A stretch of DNA of 20,714 nt from the NCBI GenBank assembly GCA_009786715.1, contig WQRN01000024.1, positions 1 to 20,714 on the forward strand, given 5' to 3'. The notes beneath the pieces were generated by a model. That model searched no databases and was not told where the DNA came from. It saw only the letters and a list, made by a program, of their open reading frames with translations. Position 1 is the stretch's first letter, and each line of letters opens with the position of its first letter. Origin of the DNA: Treponema sp. (lineage in GTDB: Bacteria > Spirochaetota > Spirochaetia > Treponematales > Breznakiellaceae). Positions 13,536 to 20,714 of the stretch are shown here, in pieces. The position numbers and the translations under genes were made by a program.

Positions 13536-15349
13536 AAAAAACCGTAATATTTATTTTTGCAGTTTTATTAATTTTCTCCTGCGAAAGTCTGAGAAACAGC
13601 GATAATGATTTTCTTTCGCGCACTACAAGTTCAGTCAGACTTGGAGATATTGAAAAACAGCTTAAGGAAAATCCGATTGCGGCTTTAAATTTGATATTTA
13701 TGTACAAGGAAATCTATTCCGCGGCGCTTGATGAAGAAAATGAAGACAGGCAGATTCTCAATCAATATGAAAATAAAGCGGCAGAAGAATTATGCGCAAT
13801 GCAGAACAAGGCAATCGAAGAAGAAAGATGGGATGACGCTGTATCGCTGAACAGATCAATCGCAAGCATTGGAATAAAAAATGAGCATACCGGCAAGGAA
13901 GCTGTTTTTGTTCTTGCGGGCGCAAAGAAAAAAATCGCAGACGGAAATAATCTGGGCGGTTTTTTAGATGCCGTAAGGTCTCATGAAATGCAGCCGCTGG
14001 ATTCCGCAAGCGCTCTTTTATTTCTTGAAAAAGCGGTAGAAGGAAGACAGCGCAGATCTTCCGCGTATTTTTTTACCGCGGCGCAAAATGCGGGCGCAAG
14101 GAATATTCCCGCAAATCTTCGCGAATACGCGACAGGCAGAGATACCGTTTCAGATATGATAAAGGGCGTAGCTACTGTTCTTGTTGACAGAGGTTACCGC
14201 ATAGAAAGAGGGTATGGAATACCCGACAGGGTTTTAGGTTCTGCTTTTTTTGTTGACGCAAGCGGTCTTTTAATCACTAATTACCATGTTATTGAAAGCG
14301 AGGTTGATCCCAAGCATAAAGGTTATTCGCGGATGTATATCCGCATGGGAGATTCATCCAGTCCGCGCGTACCGGCTCGTGTAATCGGCTGGGACAAAGC
14401 GCTGGATCTTGCGCTTATAAAGACCGAATTAGAAACCGAATATGTCTTTTCGCTTGTCGATCAGGTTATCCCCAAAGTAGGAGATACTGTGCTCGCGATA
14501 GGCTCCCCTGTGGGTTTACAGAAAACCGTTACTTCGGGGATTGTATCGGCTCTTGGAAGGCGCTTTCTGCAGATTGGGGATGTTTATCAAATTGACGCAG
14601 CTGTAAATCACGGCAATTCAGGCGGCCCTCTGGTAGATAATGAAGGACGGCTTGTAGGGGTCATTTTTGCCGGTATTGAACAGCATCAGGGGCTTAATTT
14701 TGCGGTTCCCGCGCAGACTTTAAATGCCGCTCTTCCCGCGATGATAAAGGGAGGCAGGGCGCAGCGGCCATGGCTTGGCATTACATTGTGCGAAACGGAT
14801 AAAGGAGCGGAGATTATCTACACGGCGCCGAATACGCCCGCTTCTATGCATAAGGTCGGCGAAGGCGTATTTATTAAGAAAATTAACGGAAAAACCGTTA
14901 CTTCTCCTCAGGGCGGGCTTATTTCCGCGCTTCAAAATGAAATCTTCAGATACGGTCCTGGTGAGCTTATTGCGCTGGAAATTGCCGATAATGAAGATGA
15001 GGTGAGTAAAAAGATCATGATGACAGTAGCTCGTTCCGATCTTCCTCTTCTGGATGCGGCAAAAATTGACAGGCGCGATAGGATTGCCACGCCCCTTTTC
15101 GGCATGGTTCTTACTCCGCTGCAATCGACTCTTTTCTCTTCTAGTTTCAGGGTAAACCGCGTTATTCGCGGTTCAATTGCCGATGAGGTTGGAATATCTG
15201 AAGATGATCCGGTGTCAATTTCCAGGCTGAATATAGTGGAAGATGAAGGTTACGCGGTGATGGAAATCTCCGTTAAAAAACGCAGGATGGGATATTTAGA
15301 AACCACCATGCAGCTTCCTGTCTGGCTTGATTCGCCCGATACTCTGTAA
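13532..15349 (+). CDS. HtrA/Deg-type trypsin-like serine protease, lipoprotein
   Basis: The N terminus MKKTVIFIFAVLLIFSC suggests a lipoprotein anchored at C17. Residues about 30-200 are a helical, charged extension not found in classical DegP. The protease domain (about 205-400) has a full triad: H252 in LITNYHVIES, D292 in DKALDLALIK and S363 in NHGNSGGPLV, with the LAIGSPVGLQKTVTSGIVSAL loop of the HtrA family. Two regions follow: a PDZ-like one from about 411 (PWLGITL) to 500, and a second, more divergent one from about 523. It probably degrades or chaperones misfolded envelope proteins from a membrane-tethered position. The start overlaps the TPR gene stop (ATGA). The enzyme class is sure; the orthologue name is not. 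Confidence 0.88.
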   Translation: MKKTVIFIFAVLLIFSCESLRNSDNDFLSRTTSSVRLGDIEKQLKENPIAALNLIFMYKEIYSAALDEENEDRQILNQYENKAAEELCAMQNKAIEEERWDDAVSLNRSIASIGIKNEHTGKEAVFVLAGAKKKIADGNNLGGFLDAVRSHEMQPLDSASALLFLEKAVEGRQRRSSAYFFTAAQNAGARNIPANLREYATGRDTVSDMIKGVATVLVDRGYRIERGYGIPDRVLGSAFFVDASGLLITNYHVIESEVDPKHKGYSRMYIRMGDSSSPRVPARVIGWDKALDLALIKTELETEYVFSLVDQVIPKVGDTVLAIGSPVGLQKTVTSGIVSALGRRFLQIGDVYQIDAAVNHGNSGGPLVDNEGRLVGVIFAGIEQHQGLNFAVPAQTLNAALPAMIKGGRAQRPWLGITLCETDKGAEIIYTAPNTPASMHKVGEGVFIKKINGKTVTSPQGGLISALQNEIFRYGPGELIALEIADNEDEVSKKIMMTVARSDLPLLDAAKIDRRDRIATPLFGMVLTPLQSTLFSSSFRVNRVIRGSIADEVGISEDDPVSISRLNIVEDEGYAVMEISVKKRRMGYLETTMQLPVWLDSPDTL

Positions 15350-15353
15350 ATTA

Positions 15354-17219
15354 ATGAATATATCGTCAATAGGCTTTAAGCTTGTTTCAATCATTATACT
15401 CATCGTGCTTGTGTCCTTAAGCGCTATTACCGCTCTTGAGTTCTGGCTTATGCAGCAGGATTTGCTTTTTTCCGCGCAGCATAAGAACTTTGAAACTAAC
15501 CGGCTTTTTGCCGAGAAAGCGCGGGAGGTGTTTTTACAAACGCGCAGCGACGCCATGCTTATCGCTCAGATGATAAGTTCCTCGGGAGCAAACTCAAATT
15601 ATACAAGAGAGATAATAAACTTTTTCTTTGAGCAGAATCCGCGTACAGCGGCGTTGTATTTTTCTCCTGATGAACTATTTATAAACGAACGCTTTTTTCA
15701 TTCGCGCGCGGTTGATTCATCGCTTGTTAATATTTTTCTAAACGATCATCATAACACCCTTGAGCTTGCGGATTTCGGCGAGACAACTGTCGTAAATGCC
15801 GCTCCCAATTTTGCCGTTAATCTTCTTGCTGTATTTTTCCCCGGTAAAACAGGCGCTCAAATGGCGTTGTTTTCCGCGGATGATTTAAATAGTTCATTTG
15901 GTTTTGGAATGCATCAGACTTATATGCTGAACTATTCAGGCGATATTCTTATTCATGAAGATTATGAACTTGTCCGCTCCGGTTTTAATGCCGCGGATTA
16001 TAGTTTTGTGCGCGAAATAATGGAAAGACCTGAAATTTATAAGCAGTCTCTGATTAAAACCGATTTCGGCATTTTCGCGGAAAGCAAAGAAAATAAATAT
16101 TCACCCGCAATCGGTTTATTCTTCAATTTGGTAAAAGAGAAATCGGCTTTTGCGTTTTCAAAAACGCTGCAATTTATAGAATCTGTATACAATATTTGCG
16201 CGGACGCTGTTTTTAAATTGTTAAAAAAAGAAAGGAAGGCGCCAAGACAGGTAATTATTACAGAATCAATCAGAGTCAAAGAACCTTCGCAAAGCGCGCC
16301 GCCTTCTGTCAGTCAGTATGTGGCTTATACAAAATTGTCCGACAGTGAATGTATAGTAATAACAAGCATTGAATATGATAAAATTCTGAAAGTAAATACC
16401 GGCATATCAGCGCGCTTTTTATTTCTAACCGGAGCTGTTCTGTGTTTTTCTATAATATTAATCTGGTTTTTTGTCAGAAGTATTTTTCTTCAGCAGAAAG
16501 TTTTGGCAGATGTCGCGAATCAAATTGAGCCTGTTAACGCAAATATTCGCACCAGGGATCTGCTTGTAATATTATTATGCATTGTAGGAATTATCGCATT
16601 CTTCAGTCTGTTCAGGCTCAGCCTTCCAAAAACCGCCGGTTTATTTGAACATAAAATTGATCCTGTTGAAGATATAAATATTGAACAGGAATTGCCGGCT
16701 TTTCTCGCTGCTAAAACAGAAGAAGAAGTAAATAATATTACTGAAGCTGAACATGAGGAAAAACATCTGCCGGCGGAAACAGTTATGCTGGATGCCGCGC
16801 TGTTGCAGGAAAATTTCATTCAGCCAGCTCTTGCCGCAATGCCTGAAACCGCTTTGCTGTCAGCTGTTTATGTAGCTCCCATAATTGAACCGCCGCTGTC
16901 TGCTCCGGAAAATATGCTTCCGTATAAAGGTTATCGTTTTGATATAGAAGGTCTTAGAAATCAAAAAAACTTAAGATTTAATTGGTCTGAGGTTCCCGCG
17001 GCAAATGCGTATATATTCAGCCTTTATCAGCAGACAGTTTCCGGAAGACGGCTTATAACGCGGACAACAGTTGAATACCGCACAGGATGGGCGCTTGAAA
17101 ATTTGAATGTTCTTTCGCGCGGAACATTTATCTGGCAGGTGGAAGCAATTATAAAAGGCCGCGGCGGCGCGATTGACAGGAGAGGTAATCAGGCGGAAAG
17201 CGCCTTTATTGTTGAATAG
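15354..17219 (+). CDS. Three-TM sensor-like protein with two periplasmic regions and no output domain
   Basis: I start at ATG 15354, four bases after the protease stop; an upstream TTG at 15327 in frame is less likely. The 621-aa product has TM1 at about 10-30, a 320-residue periplasmic region, TM2 at about 353-374, a short cytoplasmic loop, TM3 at about 402-420, then a C-terminal periplasmic region. The start (SSIGFKLVSIIILIVLVSLS) resembles sensor regions of treponemal adenylate cyclases and chemoreceptors, but no HAMP, cyclase, kinase or MCP domain follows. After a Glu/Pro/Ala-rich linker (435-520), residues 535-600 look like a fibronectin-III-like sandwich (FNWSEVPAANAYIFSLYQQ ... FIWQVEAI). 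Function unknown. There is no clear ribosome site, so it depends on coupling to the protease gene. Confidence 0.75.
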   Translation: MNISSIGFKLVSIIILIVLVSLSAITALEFWLMQQDLLFSAQHKNFETNRLFAEKAREVFLQTRSDAMLIAQMISSSGANSNYTREIINFFFEQNPRTAALYFSPDELFINERFFHSRAVDSSLVNIFLNDHHNTLELADFGETTVVNAAPNFAVNLLAVFFPGKTGAQMALFSADDLNSSFGFGMHQTYMLNYSGDILIHEDYELVRSGFNAADYSFVREIMERPEIYKQSLIKTDFGIFAESKENKYSPAIGLFFNLVKEKSAFAFSKTLQFIESVYNICADAVFKLLKKERKAPRQVIITESIRVKEPSQSAPPSVSQYVAYTKLSDSECIVITSIEYDKILKVNTGISARFLFLTGAVLCFSIILIWFFVRSIFLQQKVLADVANQIEPVNANIRTRDLLVILLCIVGIIAFFSLFRLSLPKTAGLFEHKIDPVEDINIEQELPAFLAAKTEEEVNNITEAEHEEKHLPAETVMLDAALLQENFIQPALAAMPETALLSAVYVAPIIEPPLSAPENMLPYKGYRFDIEGLRNQKNLRFNWSEVPAANAYIFSLYQQTVSGRRLITRTTVEYRTGWALENLNVLSRGTFIWQVEAIIKGRGGAIDRRGNQAESAFIVE

Positions 17220-17227
17220 GAGTAGTT

Positions 17228-17785
17228 ATGGGTATTTATACAAGACAAGGCGATACAGGCGAAACATCAGAGTTAAACGGAGCCAGAGTTTCTAAGAATA
17301 GTATGACTATACATTTCGCGGGTACGGCAGACGAACTTAACTGTCATATCGGGCTTATAAAAGCCATGATTTCCAACGAGGATGCGTGGCAGCTGTCATG
17401 GCATTCATCATGCAGAGTTCTGGAAAAAATTCAAAAGAATATGATGAAAATAATGTCGCATGTTTCTGATGTAAAAAACAGCAATTATTTTATTAATAAA
17501 GATGATGTTATTGAAATTGAAAAAGAAATAGATAAACTAATGGCTAACAAACCGCGTTTGAACAGCATAATTATTCCCGGTAAAAATATTATCGAAGCGC
17601 AGATTCAAATTTGCAGAACAGTCGCAAGAAGAACGGAACGAATGTTTTTTGCCGTCAATGAAAAACAGCCGCTTTGCCAGGATGCGTGCGCGTATTTGAA
17701 CAGATTATCCGATTATTTATTTGTCCTCTCCCAGCAGGAATCCCTGATAAATGTTAATTTCATAAACCAGGTCACCGGAATATAA
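17228..17785 (+). CDS. pduO: PduO-type ATP:cob(I)alamin adenosyltransferase
   Basis: This enzyme moves the 5'-deoxyadenosyl group of ATP to cob(I)alamin, making adenosylcobalamin. The 185-aa protein is full length. It has the N-terminal ATP motif YTRQGDTGET (4-13), GTADELNCHIGL (32-43), IIIPGKNIIEAQIQICRTVARRTERM (114-139; paired arginines of the active site), and YLNRLSDYLFVL (156-167). The start follows AGGAGT and lies eight bases after the previous stop. It is the last gene of the ftsH operon, an odd place for a cofactor enzyme; no cobalamin riboswitch is visible. Its last 69 bases overlap the convergent nuclease gene. Confidence 0.92.
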   Translation: MGIYTRQGDTGETSELNGARVSKNSMTIHFAGTADELNCHIGLIKAMISNEDAWQLSWHSSCRVLEKIQKNMMKIMSHVSDVKNSNYFINKDDVIEIEKEIDKLMANKPRLNSIIIPGKNIIEAQIQICRTVARRTERMFFAVNEKQPLCQDACAYLNRLSDYLFVLSQQESLINVNFINQVTGI

Positions 17786-18349
17786 ATCGTAGACGCGCCT
17801 TTTAAAACAGGAAGGAATGCTGATTTTCCCGACTTTTTCCTGTGAAAACTCATCTACAATTATAATAACTTTTACAAGCTGATACTGCGAAGCCAGTTTT
17901 CTTGTTTCAATTTCTGTTTTTAGCCATTCAACCCTGTTAACATTAGGCGTCTGCGGCCAGATGTTCGCGATAAAAAAGGTTTTTAAAGCGTTTTCATAAG
18001 TGTCGTTGAAATCGGCGTTAGGCGCCATATGCCCTCTGTCATAACCTGAGTTGGTATAATCTCTGTGATGAGGAAGCGAATAACCGTTTTCTTCAAGCCA
18101 TTGCTGAAGAACGCCTGAATCCCTGTTCTGCGTAAACGAGGCTGACGGTCTTTGTATTCCGGTAGCTTCGGCTCTTTCTTTTGTTAAAATATATTCAACT
18201 ATATGGGGTCCCATATTAACAGCGTCATAACAACCTTGGTACAAAACCTCTTCAGTGTTAGAAACATCAAAATCAAAATGTCCTTCCATGTCACACGCGA
18301 AAGCGTTTATTGAGAAAAATATAAAGAACAGGCAATTAATTAATTTCAT
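17717..18349 (-). CDS. Secreted DNA/RNA non-specific endonuclease (NUC1 family)
   Basis: The 210-aa protein has a signal peptide ending SINAFAC, either cleaved after AFA or lipidated at C19. The NUC1 active site is present: DRGHMAPNAD at 104-113 with catalytic H107, then FFIANIWPQTPNVNRVEWLK (125-144) with the metal-binding asparagine region, and IPSCFKRRVYD at the end. Known relatives (Serratia nuclease, EndA) cut DNA and RNA without sequence preference for nutrition, phosphate scavenging or escape from DNA nets. It follows thrC with a 14-base overlap and lacks a ribosome site, so it probably depends on translation of thrC. Its 3' end overlaps pduO by 69 bases on the other strand; both C termini look natural. 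Confidence 0.88.
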   Translation of the reverse strand: MKLINCLFFIFFSINAFACDMEGHFDFDVSNTEEVLYQGCYDAVNMGPHIVEYILTKERAEATGIQRPSASFTQNRDSGVLQQWLEENGYSLPHHRDYTNSGYDRGHMAPNADFNDTYENALKTFFIANIWPQTPNVNRVEWLKTEIETRKLASQYQLVKVIIIVDEFSQEKVGKISIPSCFKRRVYDLYSGDLVYEINIYQGFLLGEDK

Positions 18350-19706
18350 TTAAATATTCAATTAGCGCCGAGACATCCGCCGAGATTGTTTTAGAGTCGA
18401 CAGTCCTCTCCATGGCGCGAGCCAGAGTTTTTGGAACAGGCACAGCGCCTGCAAGAGGTTCTACAGTTTCTGAAAATTTTGCCGGGTGGGCGGTGCAGAG
18501 AATTCCTACAGCGCCGTCATTGATTTTACCCGCAGCAGAGAGTTTATCTACGCCTTTCCAGCCGACCGCGCTGTGAGGATCTAAAAAGTAACCCGCCTGT
18601 TCATGTATCCGCGTAATTGTTTCGCGTGTCTCATCGTCTGCGACTGAAACGCCCAGTATAATGTTTCGCATTGTATCCCACGAAAAATGAGCGGACATCC
18701 GCTCGAAGTTGCTCGGCGCGCCGACATCCATCGCGTTGGAAATTGTCGCCTGCGATACGCGCGCAAGATATTCGCCTGAATCAAGATAATCGGGAACTGT
18801 TTTATTGATATTGGTCGCCGCGATAAATTGGTTTACAGGCGCGCCCATCTGCATTGCGTATAACCCGGCAGTCAGATTTCCGAAATTACCGGACGGAACG
18901 CAAAGCGTAACAGGTAATCCGCTTCCACGAGTTTGCGCAGCCGGCGTGAGAGCGCCTGAAACTCTGGGTGTTGCTTCTCCGTCGGGATCTGTTAAACCCG
19001 CAGAAGCTCTTCCCGCTGCCGCAGAGTAGTAAACCGCCTGAGGAATCAATCTGCTTATATTAATTGAGTTCGCAGATGATAAAGCCATGCGTTTTTTTAT
19101 GCCTTCATCGGCAAGAGCGGCTTTCACTAAACGCTGACAGTCGTCAAAGCTGCCTTCCACCGCAAGCGCGCTGATATTTTTTCCAAGACCGGCAATCTGC
19201 CTTTCCTGAAGAGGCGTAACCCTTCCCTTGGGATACAAAACAGTAACAAAAATGCCGGGAACTTCAAAAAAACCATCCGCGACAGCGCCTCCCGTATCGC
19301 CTGAAGTAGCTACAAGAATTCTTAAAGGCCGATCCTCACCCCGGCGAAGATACGAAAAAGAACGCGCCATAAAACGCGCGCCGAAATCTTTAAAGGCCGC
19401 CGTAGGTCCGTGAAAAAGCTCGCATGTAAAACGGTCTTTAACGGCGACAAAAGGAGCCGAAAAAGTAAAAGCGGATTGTACAATGTCGGATAACGAATTG
19501 TCAGGGATTTCACCCTGTACATACGGTTTTATTGTTTCCAAAGCAATGTCATTAAAATTCATCGAACCAAGCGAGGATTTTACGCCGGCAGGATATTGCG
19601 GTATGTGTTCGGGCACAAAAAGCCCTCCGTCAGGAGCAAGCCCTCCAAGAGCCGCGTCCGCGAAATTTACGGCTTCATTTTTATTTCTGGTACTGTAGTA
19701 ACGCAT
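18336..19706 (-). CDS. thrC: Threonine synthase
   Basis: ThrC is a PLP enzyme that turns O-phosphohomoserine into threonine. The 456-aa protein has the N-terminal MRYYSTRN, APDGGLFVPE, the PLP lysine K106 in HGPTAAFKDFGARFM, ATSGDTGGAV (133-142), PLQERQIAGLG, SINISRLIPQAVYY and the phosphate-binding PSGNFGN (271-277), then TISNAMDVGAPSNFERM and LDPHSAVGW. All core residues are present. I start at the ATG at 19706 because MRYYSTRN is the family N terminus; another ATG at 19721 would add five residues. Neither has a ribosome site. An Ala/Gly/Pro/Thr-rich stretch at 231-264 is extra compared with the enzymes I know. The gene forms a two-gene unit with the nuclease. Confidence 0.95.
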   Translation of the reverse strand: MRYYSTRNKNEAVNFADAALGGLAPDGGLFVPEHIPQYPAGVKSSLGSMNFNDIALETIKPYVQGEIPDNSLSDIVQSAFTFSAPFVAVKDRFTCELFHGPTAAFKDFGARFMARSFSYLRRGEDRPLRILVATSGDTGGAVADGFFEVPGIFVTVLYPKGRVTPLQERQIAGLGKNISALAVEGSFDDCQRLVKAALADEGIKKRMALSSANSINISRLIPQAVYYSAAAGRASAGLTDPDGEATPRVSGALTPAAQTRGSGLPVTLCVPSGNFGNLTAGLYAMQMGAPVNQFIAATNINKTVPDYLDSGEYLARVSQATISNAMDVGAPSNFERMSAHFSWDTMRNIILGVSVADDETRETITRIHEQAGYFLDPHSAVGWKGVDKLSAAGKINDGAVGILCTAHPAKFSETVEPLAGAVPVPKTLARAMERTVDSKTISADVSALIEYLNEIN

Positions 19707-19711
19707 ACAAT

Positions 19712-19720
19712 ATACTAGCA
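19712..19720 (-). promoter_or_regulatory. Extended -10 element before thrC
   Basis: On the - strand, TGC then TAGTAT (19717-19712) forms an extended -10 box ending five bases before the ATG at 19706. Transcription would start close to the start codon, giving a leaderless thrC message. If so, the upstream ATG at 19721 cannot be used. Confidence 0.4.
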
Positions 19721-19731
19721 TACAGGGATAA

Positions 19732-19760
19732 TTGACATAAAGGGGTTTTAGCTATATTAT
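19732..19760 (+). promoter_or_regulatory. Predicted infA promoter
   Basis: A perfect TTGACA (19732-19737), a 17-base spacer and TATTAT (19755-19760) make this the best promoter match in the window. The start near 19767 gives a very short leader holding the AAGGAG ribosome site. It is divergent from thrC. Confidence 0.65.
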
Positions 19761-19779
19761 TCGGTTATAAGGAGTAAAA

Positions 19780-20004
19780 GTGGCAAAAGAAGAAGCGATA
19801 GAGGTGGAAGGTATAGTAAAAGAGGCTCTTCCGAATACCATGTTCCGGGTGGAACTGGATAATCAGAACGGGCATCTTATACTGGCACACCTCTCCGGAA
19901 AGATGCGTAAACACTATATCCGTATTGTTCCCGGCGATAGGGTCAGAATTGCCCTTTCCCCGTACGACTTAAGCAGGGGTCGGATTATTTATCGTGAACG
20001 TTAA
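19780..20004 (+). CDS. infA: Translation initiation factor IF-1
   Basis: IF-1 is a small OB-fold protein that sits in the ribosomal A site during initiation. The 74-aa product is full length: [71 protein letters not shown], all typical. The start codon is GTG at 19780, set by AAGGAG six bases upstream. It has a strong promoter of its own. Unusually, it is not in a ribosomal protein operon here; the following genes are an Hpt protein and a response regulator, 11 bases downstream, which probably share its transcript. Confidence 0.95.
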   Translation: MAKEEAIEVEGIVKEALPNTMFRVELDNQNGHLILAHLSGKMRKHYIRIVPGDRVRIALSPYDLSRGRIIYRER

Positions 20005-20015
20005 AGAGGTTTCAA

Positions 20016-20360
20016 ATGGCAGATAATATTGTTTATATTAATGTGGAAGAAGGCTCCAGAAGGGTAATGAATAATTTAAAATTATTTGTTAAATTGCTTA
20101 CAAAATTCAAGGATGATACGAATTTTAACAGCATCAGCGCTTTTTTAGCGGAAGGAGATATGGAGAAGGCGCAGATTTCGGTGCATACGCTCAAAGGTCT
20201 TACCGCGAATTTGTCGCTTACGGAATTGTACAAACAATGCGTCGAACTTGAAACGCAGATAAAGGCGAGGTCTGTAAATCCCGGGCAGCTGGAGATTGTT
20301 AAAACTGTTTATGATCAAACCTTGATAGAAGTAGATAAGGTGATAGCTCAAAATGCATAA
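20016..20360 (+). CDS. Stand-alone Hpt (histidine phosphotransfer) protein
   Basis: Hpt proteins pass a phosphoryl group between receiver domains in multi-step phosphorelays. The 114-aa product is a single four-helix Hpt domain. The phosphorylated histidine is H57 in the motif SVHTLKGLTANLSLTELYKQC, which matches the family H-x-L-K-G-x-[AS]-x-x-[LI]-G/S. No kinase or receiver domain is attached. An AGAGG ribosome site precedes ATG 20016. The stop overlaps the start of the response regulator by 8 bases, so that receiver is the likely partner. The hybrid kinase that would supply the phosphate is not in the window. Confidence 0.88.
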   Translation: MADNIVYINVEEGSRRVMNNLKLFVKLLTKFKDDTNFNSISAFLAEGDMEKAQISVHTLKGLTANLSLTELYKQCVELETQIKARSVNPGQLEIVKTVYDQTLIEVDKVIAQNA

Positions 20361-20714
20361 AATAAAACCCACGGTATTGGTAGTTGATGACGTTGACACC
20401 AACGTTATGATCCTAGAAGAAATTTTAAAGATGGATTATAAAGTTGAAACCGCGTTTAACGGCAAAGAAGCGCTCGAAAAACTTCAGACGGCGTCTTCGC
20501 ACCCTAAGATTATTCTTTGCGATGTTAATATGCCTCAAATGAACGGGCGCGAATTTTTCGAGGTTCTCAGAGCCGATGATAATTTTAAACGCATCCCGGT
20601 AATCTTTATAACCGTAGAAAACGAATCTGAAAGCGAACTGCTTGAAGCCGGAGCGGTTGATTTTATCAACAAGCCGTTCCTCCCCGAAATCGTAAAATTG
20701 AGGGTAAGAAATCA
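20353..20714 (+). CDS. Response regulator, receiver domain (3' end outside window)
   Basis: ATG 20353 overlaps the Hpt stop, and the frame stays open to the window edge (120 complete codons). The receiver has all key residues: D12/D13 in VLVVDDVDTN, the phosphate acceptor D57 in ILCDVNMPQMNG, T87 in VIFITVEN and K107 in FINKPF. The sequence after it (LPEIVKLRVRN) resembles the link from receiver to an output domain such as HD-GYP or GGDEF, in which a helix with RVRNHL follows; the output lies outside the window. Pairing with the Hpt protein suggests a phosphorelay. No DNA-binding domain is visible. Confidence 0.9.
   Translation, partial: MHKIKPTVLVVDDVDTNVMILEEILKMDYKVETAFNGKEALEKLQTASSHPKIILCDVNMPQMNGREFFEVLRADDNFKRIPVIFITVENESESELLEAGAVDFINKPFLPEIVKLRVRN

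Noticed and set aside
17100..17228. Cobalamin riboswitch upstream of pduO
   Set aside because: The gene follows the previous stop by eight bases, with no space or B12-box-like sequence.
18805..19029. + strand frame opposite the extra segment of thrC, suggesting a nested gene
   Set aside because: No ribosome site and no recognisable protein; it mirrors low-complexity codons.

Overview
The window looks like chromosomal DNA of a spirochaete, most likely a Treponema or close relative. The evidence is gene order and protein style: yqeK, LCP protein and rsfS together; spoVG, tRNA-Gln and CTC-type L25 together; tilS and ftsH near an HtrA-like lipoprotein; several lipoproteins with relaxed spirochaetal lipoboxes; and a 22-residue BspA-type leucine-rich-repeat lipoprotein. 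No insertion sequence, phage gene, CRISPR array or rRNA was seen. Coding density is high and genes run mostly on the + strand, with two islands on the - strand (1799-2113 and 17717-19706).

Layout. 1-1776: end of yqeK, a degenerate LytR-CpsA-Psr protein and rsfS, all overlapping. 1799-2113 (-): a small protein with an extremely acidic tail. 2270-3088: ispE. 3180-5117: the repeat lipoprotein, preceded by a 13-codon mini-ORF. 5330-6513: spoVG, tRNA-Gln(UUG) and L25 with an Ala/Pro/Gly tail. 6555-7598: tilS. 7628-9863: a DUF1538 membrane protein followed by two different small PII-like proteins. 9941-17785: one tightly packed operon of ftsH, a secreted TPR-like protein, a lipoprotein HtrA-type protease, a three-TM protein with two periplasmic regions, and a PduO-type cobalamin adenosyltransferase. 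17717-19706 (-): a secreted non-specific nuclease and thrC. 19780-20714: infA, an Hpt protein and the start of a response regulator.

How they work together. The most interesting unit is DUF1538-PII-PII. It looks like a membrane transporter controlled by two dedicated PII-fold sensors, as GlnK controls AmtB, but with unrelated membrane and signal proteins. The ftsH-to-HtrA operon looks like an envelope quality-control unit: a membrane AAA+ protease, a periplasmic TPR protein, a lipid-anchored serine protease and a periplasmic sensor-like protein made from one message. At least four translation starts (ispE, the mini-ORF, DUF1538 and thrC) lack a Shine-Dalgarno sequence and lie 5-8 bases after a plausible -10 box, which suggests leaderless mRNAs.

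Limits: family names come from motifs recognised by eye. No database search, structure prediction or alignment was run. Membrane segments and domain boundaries are approximate.
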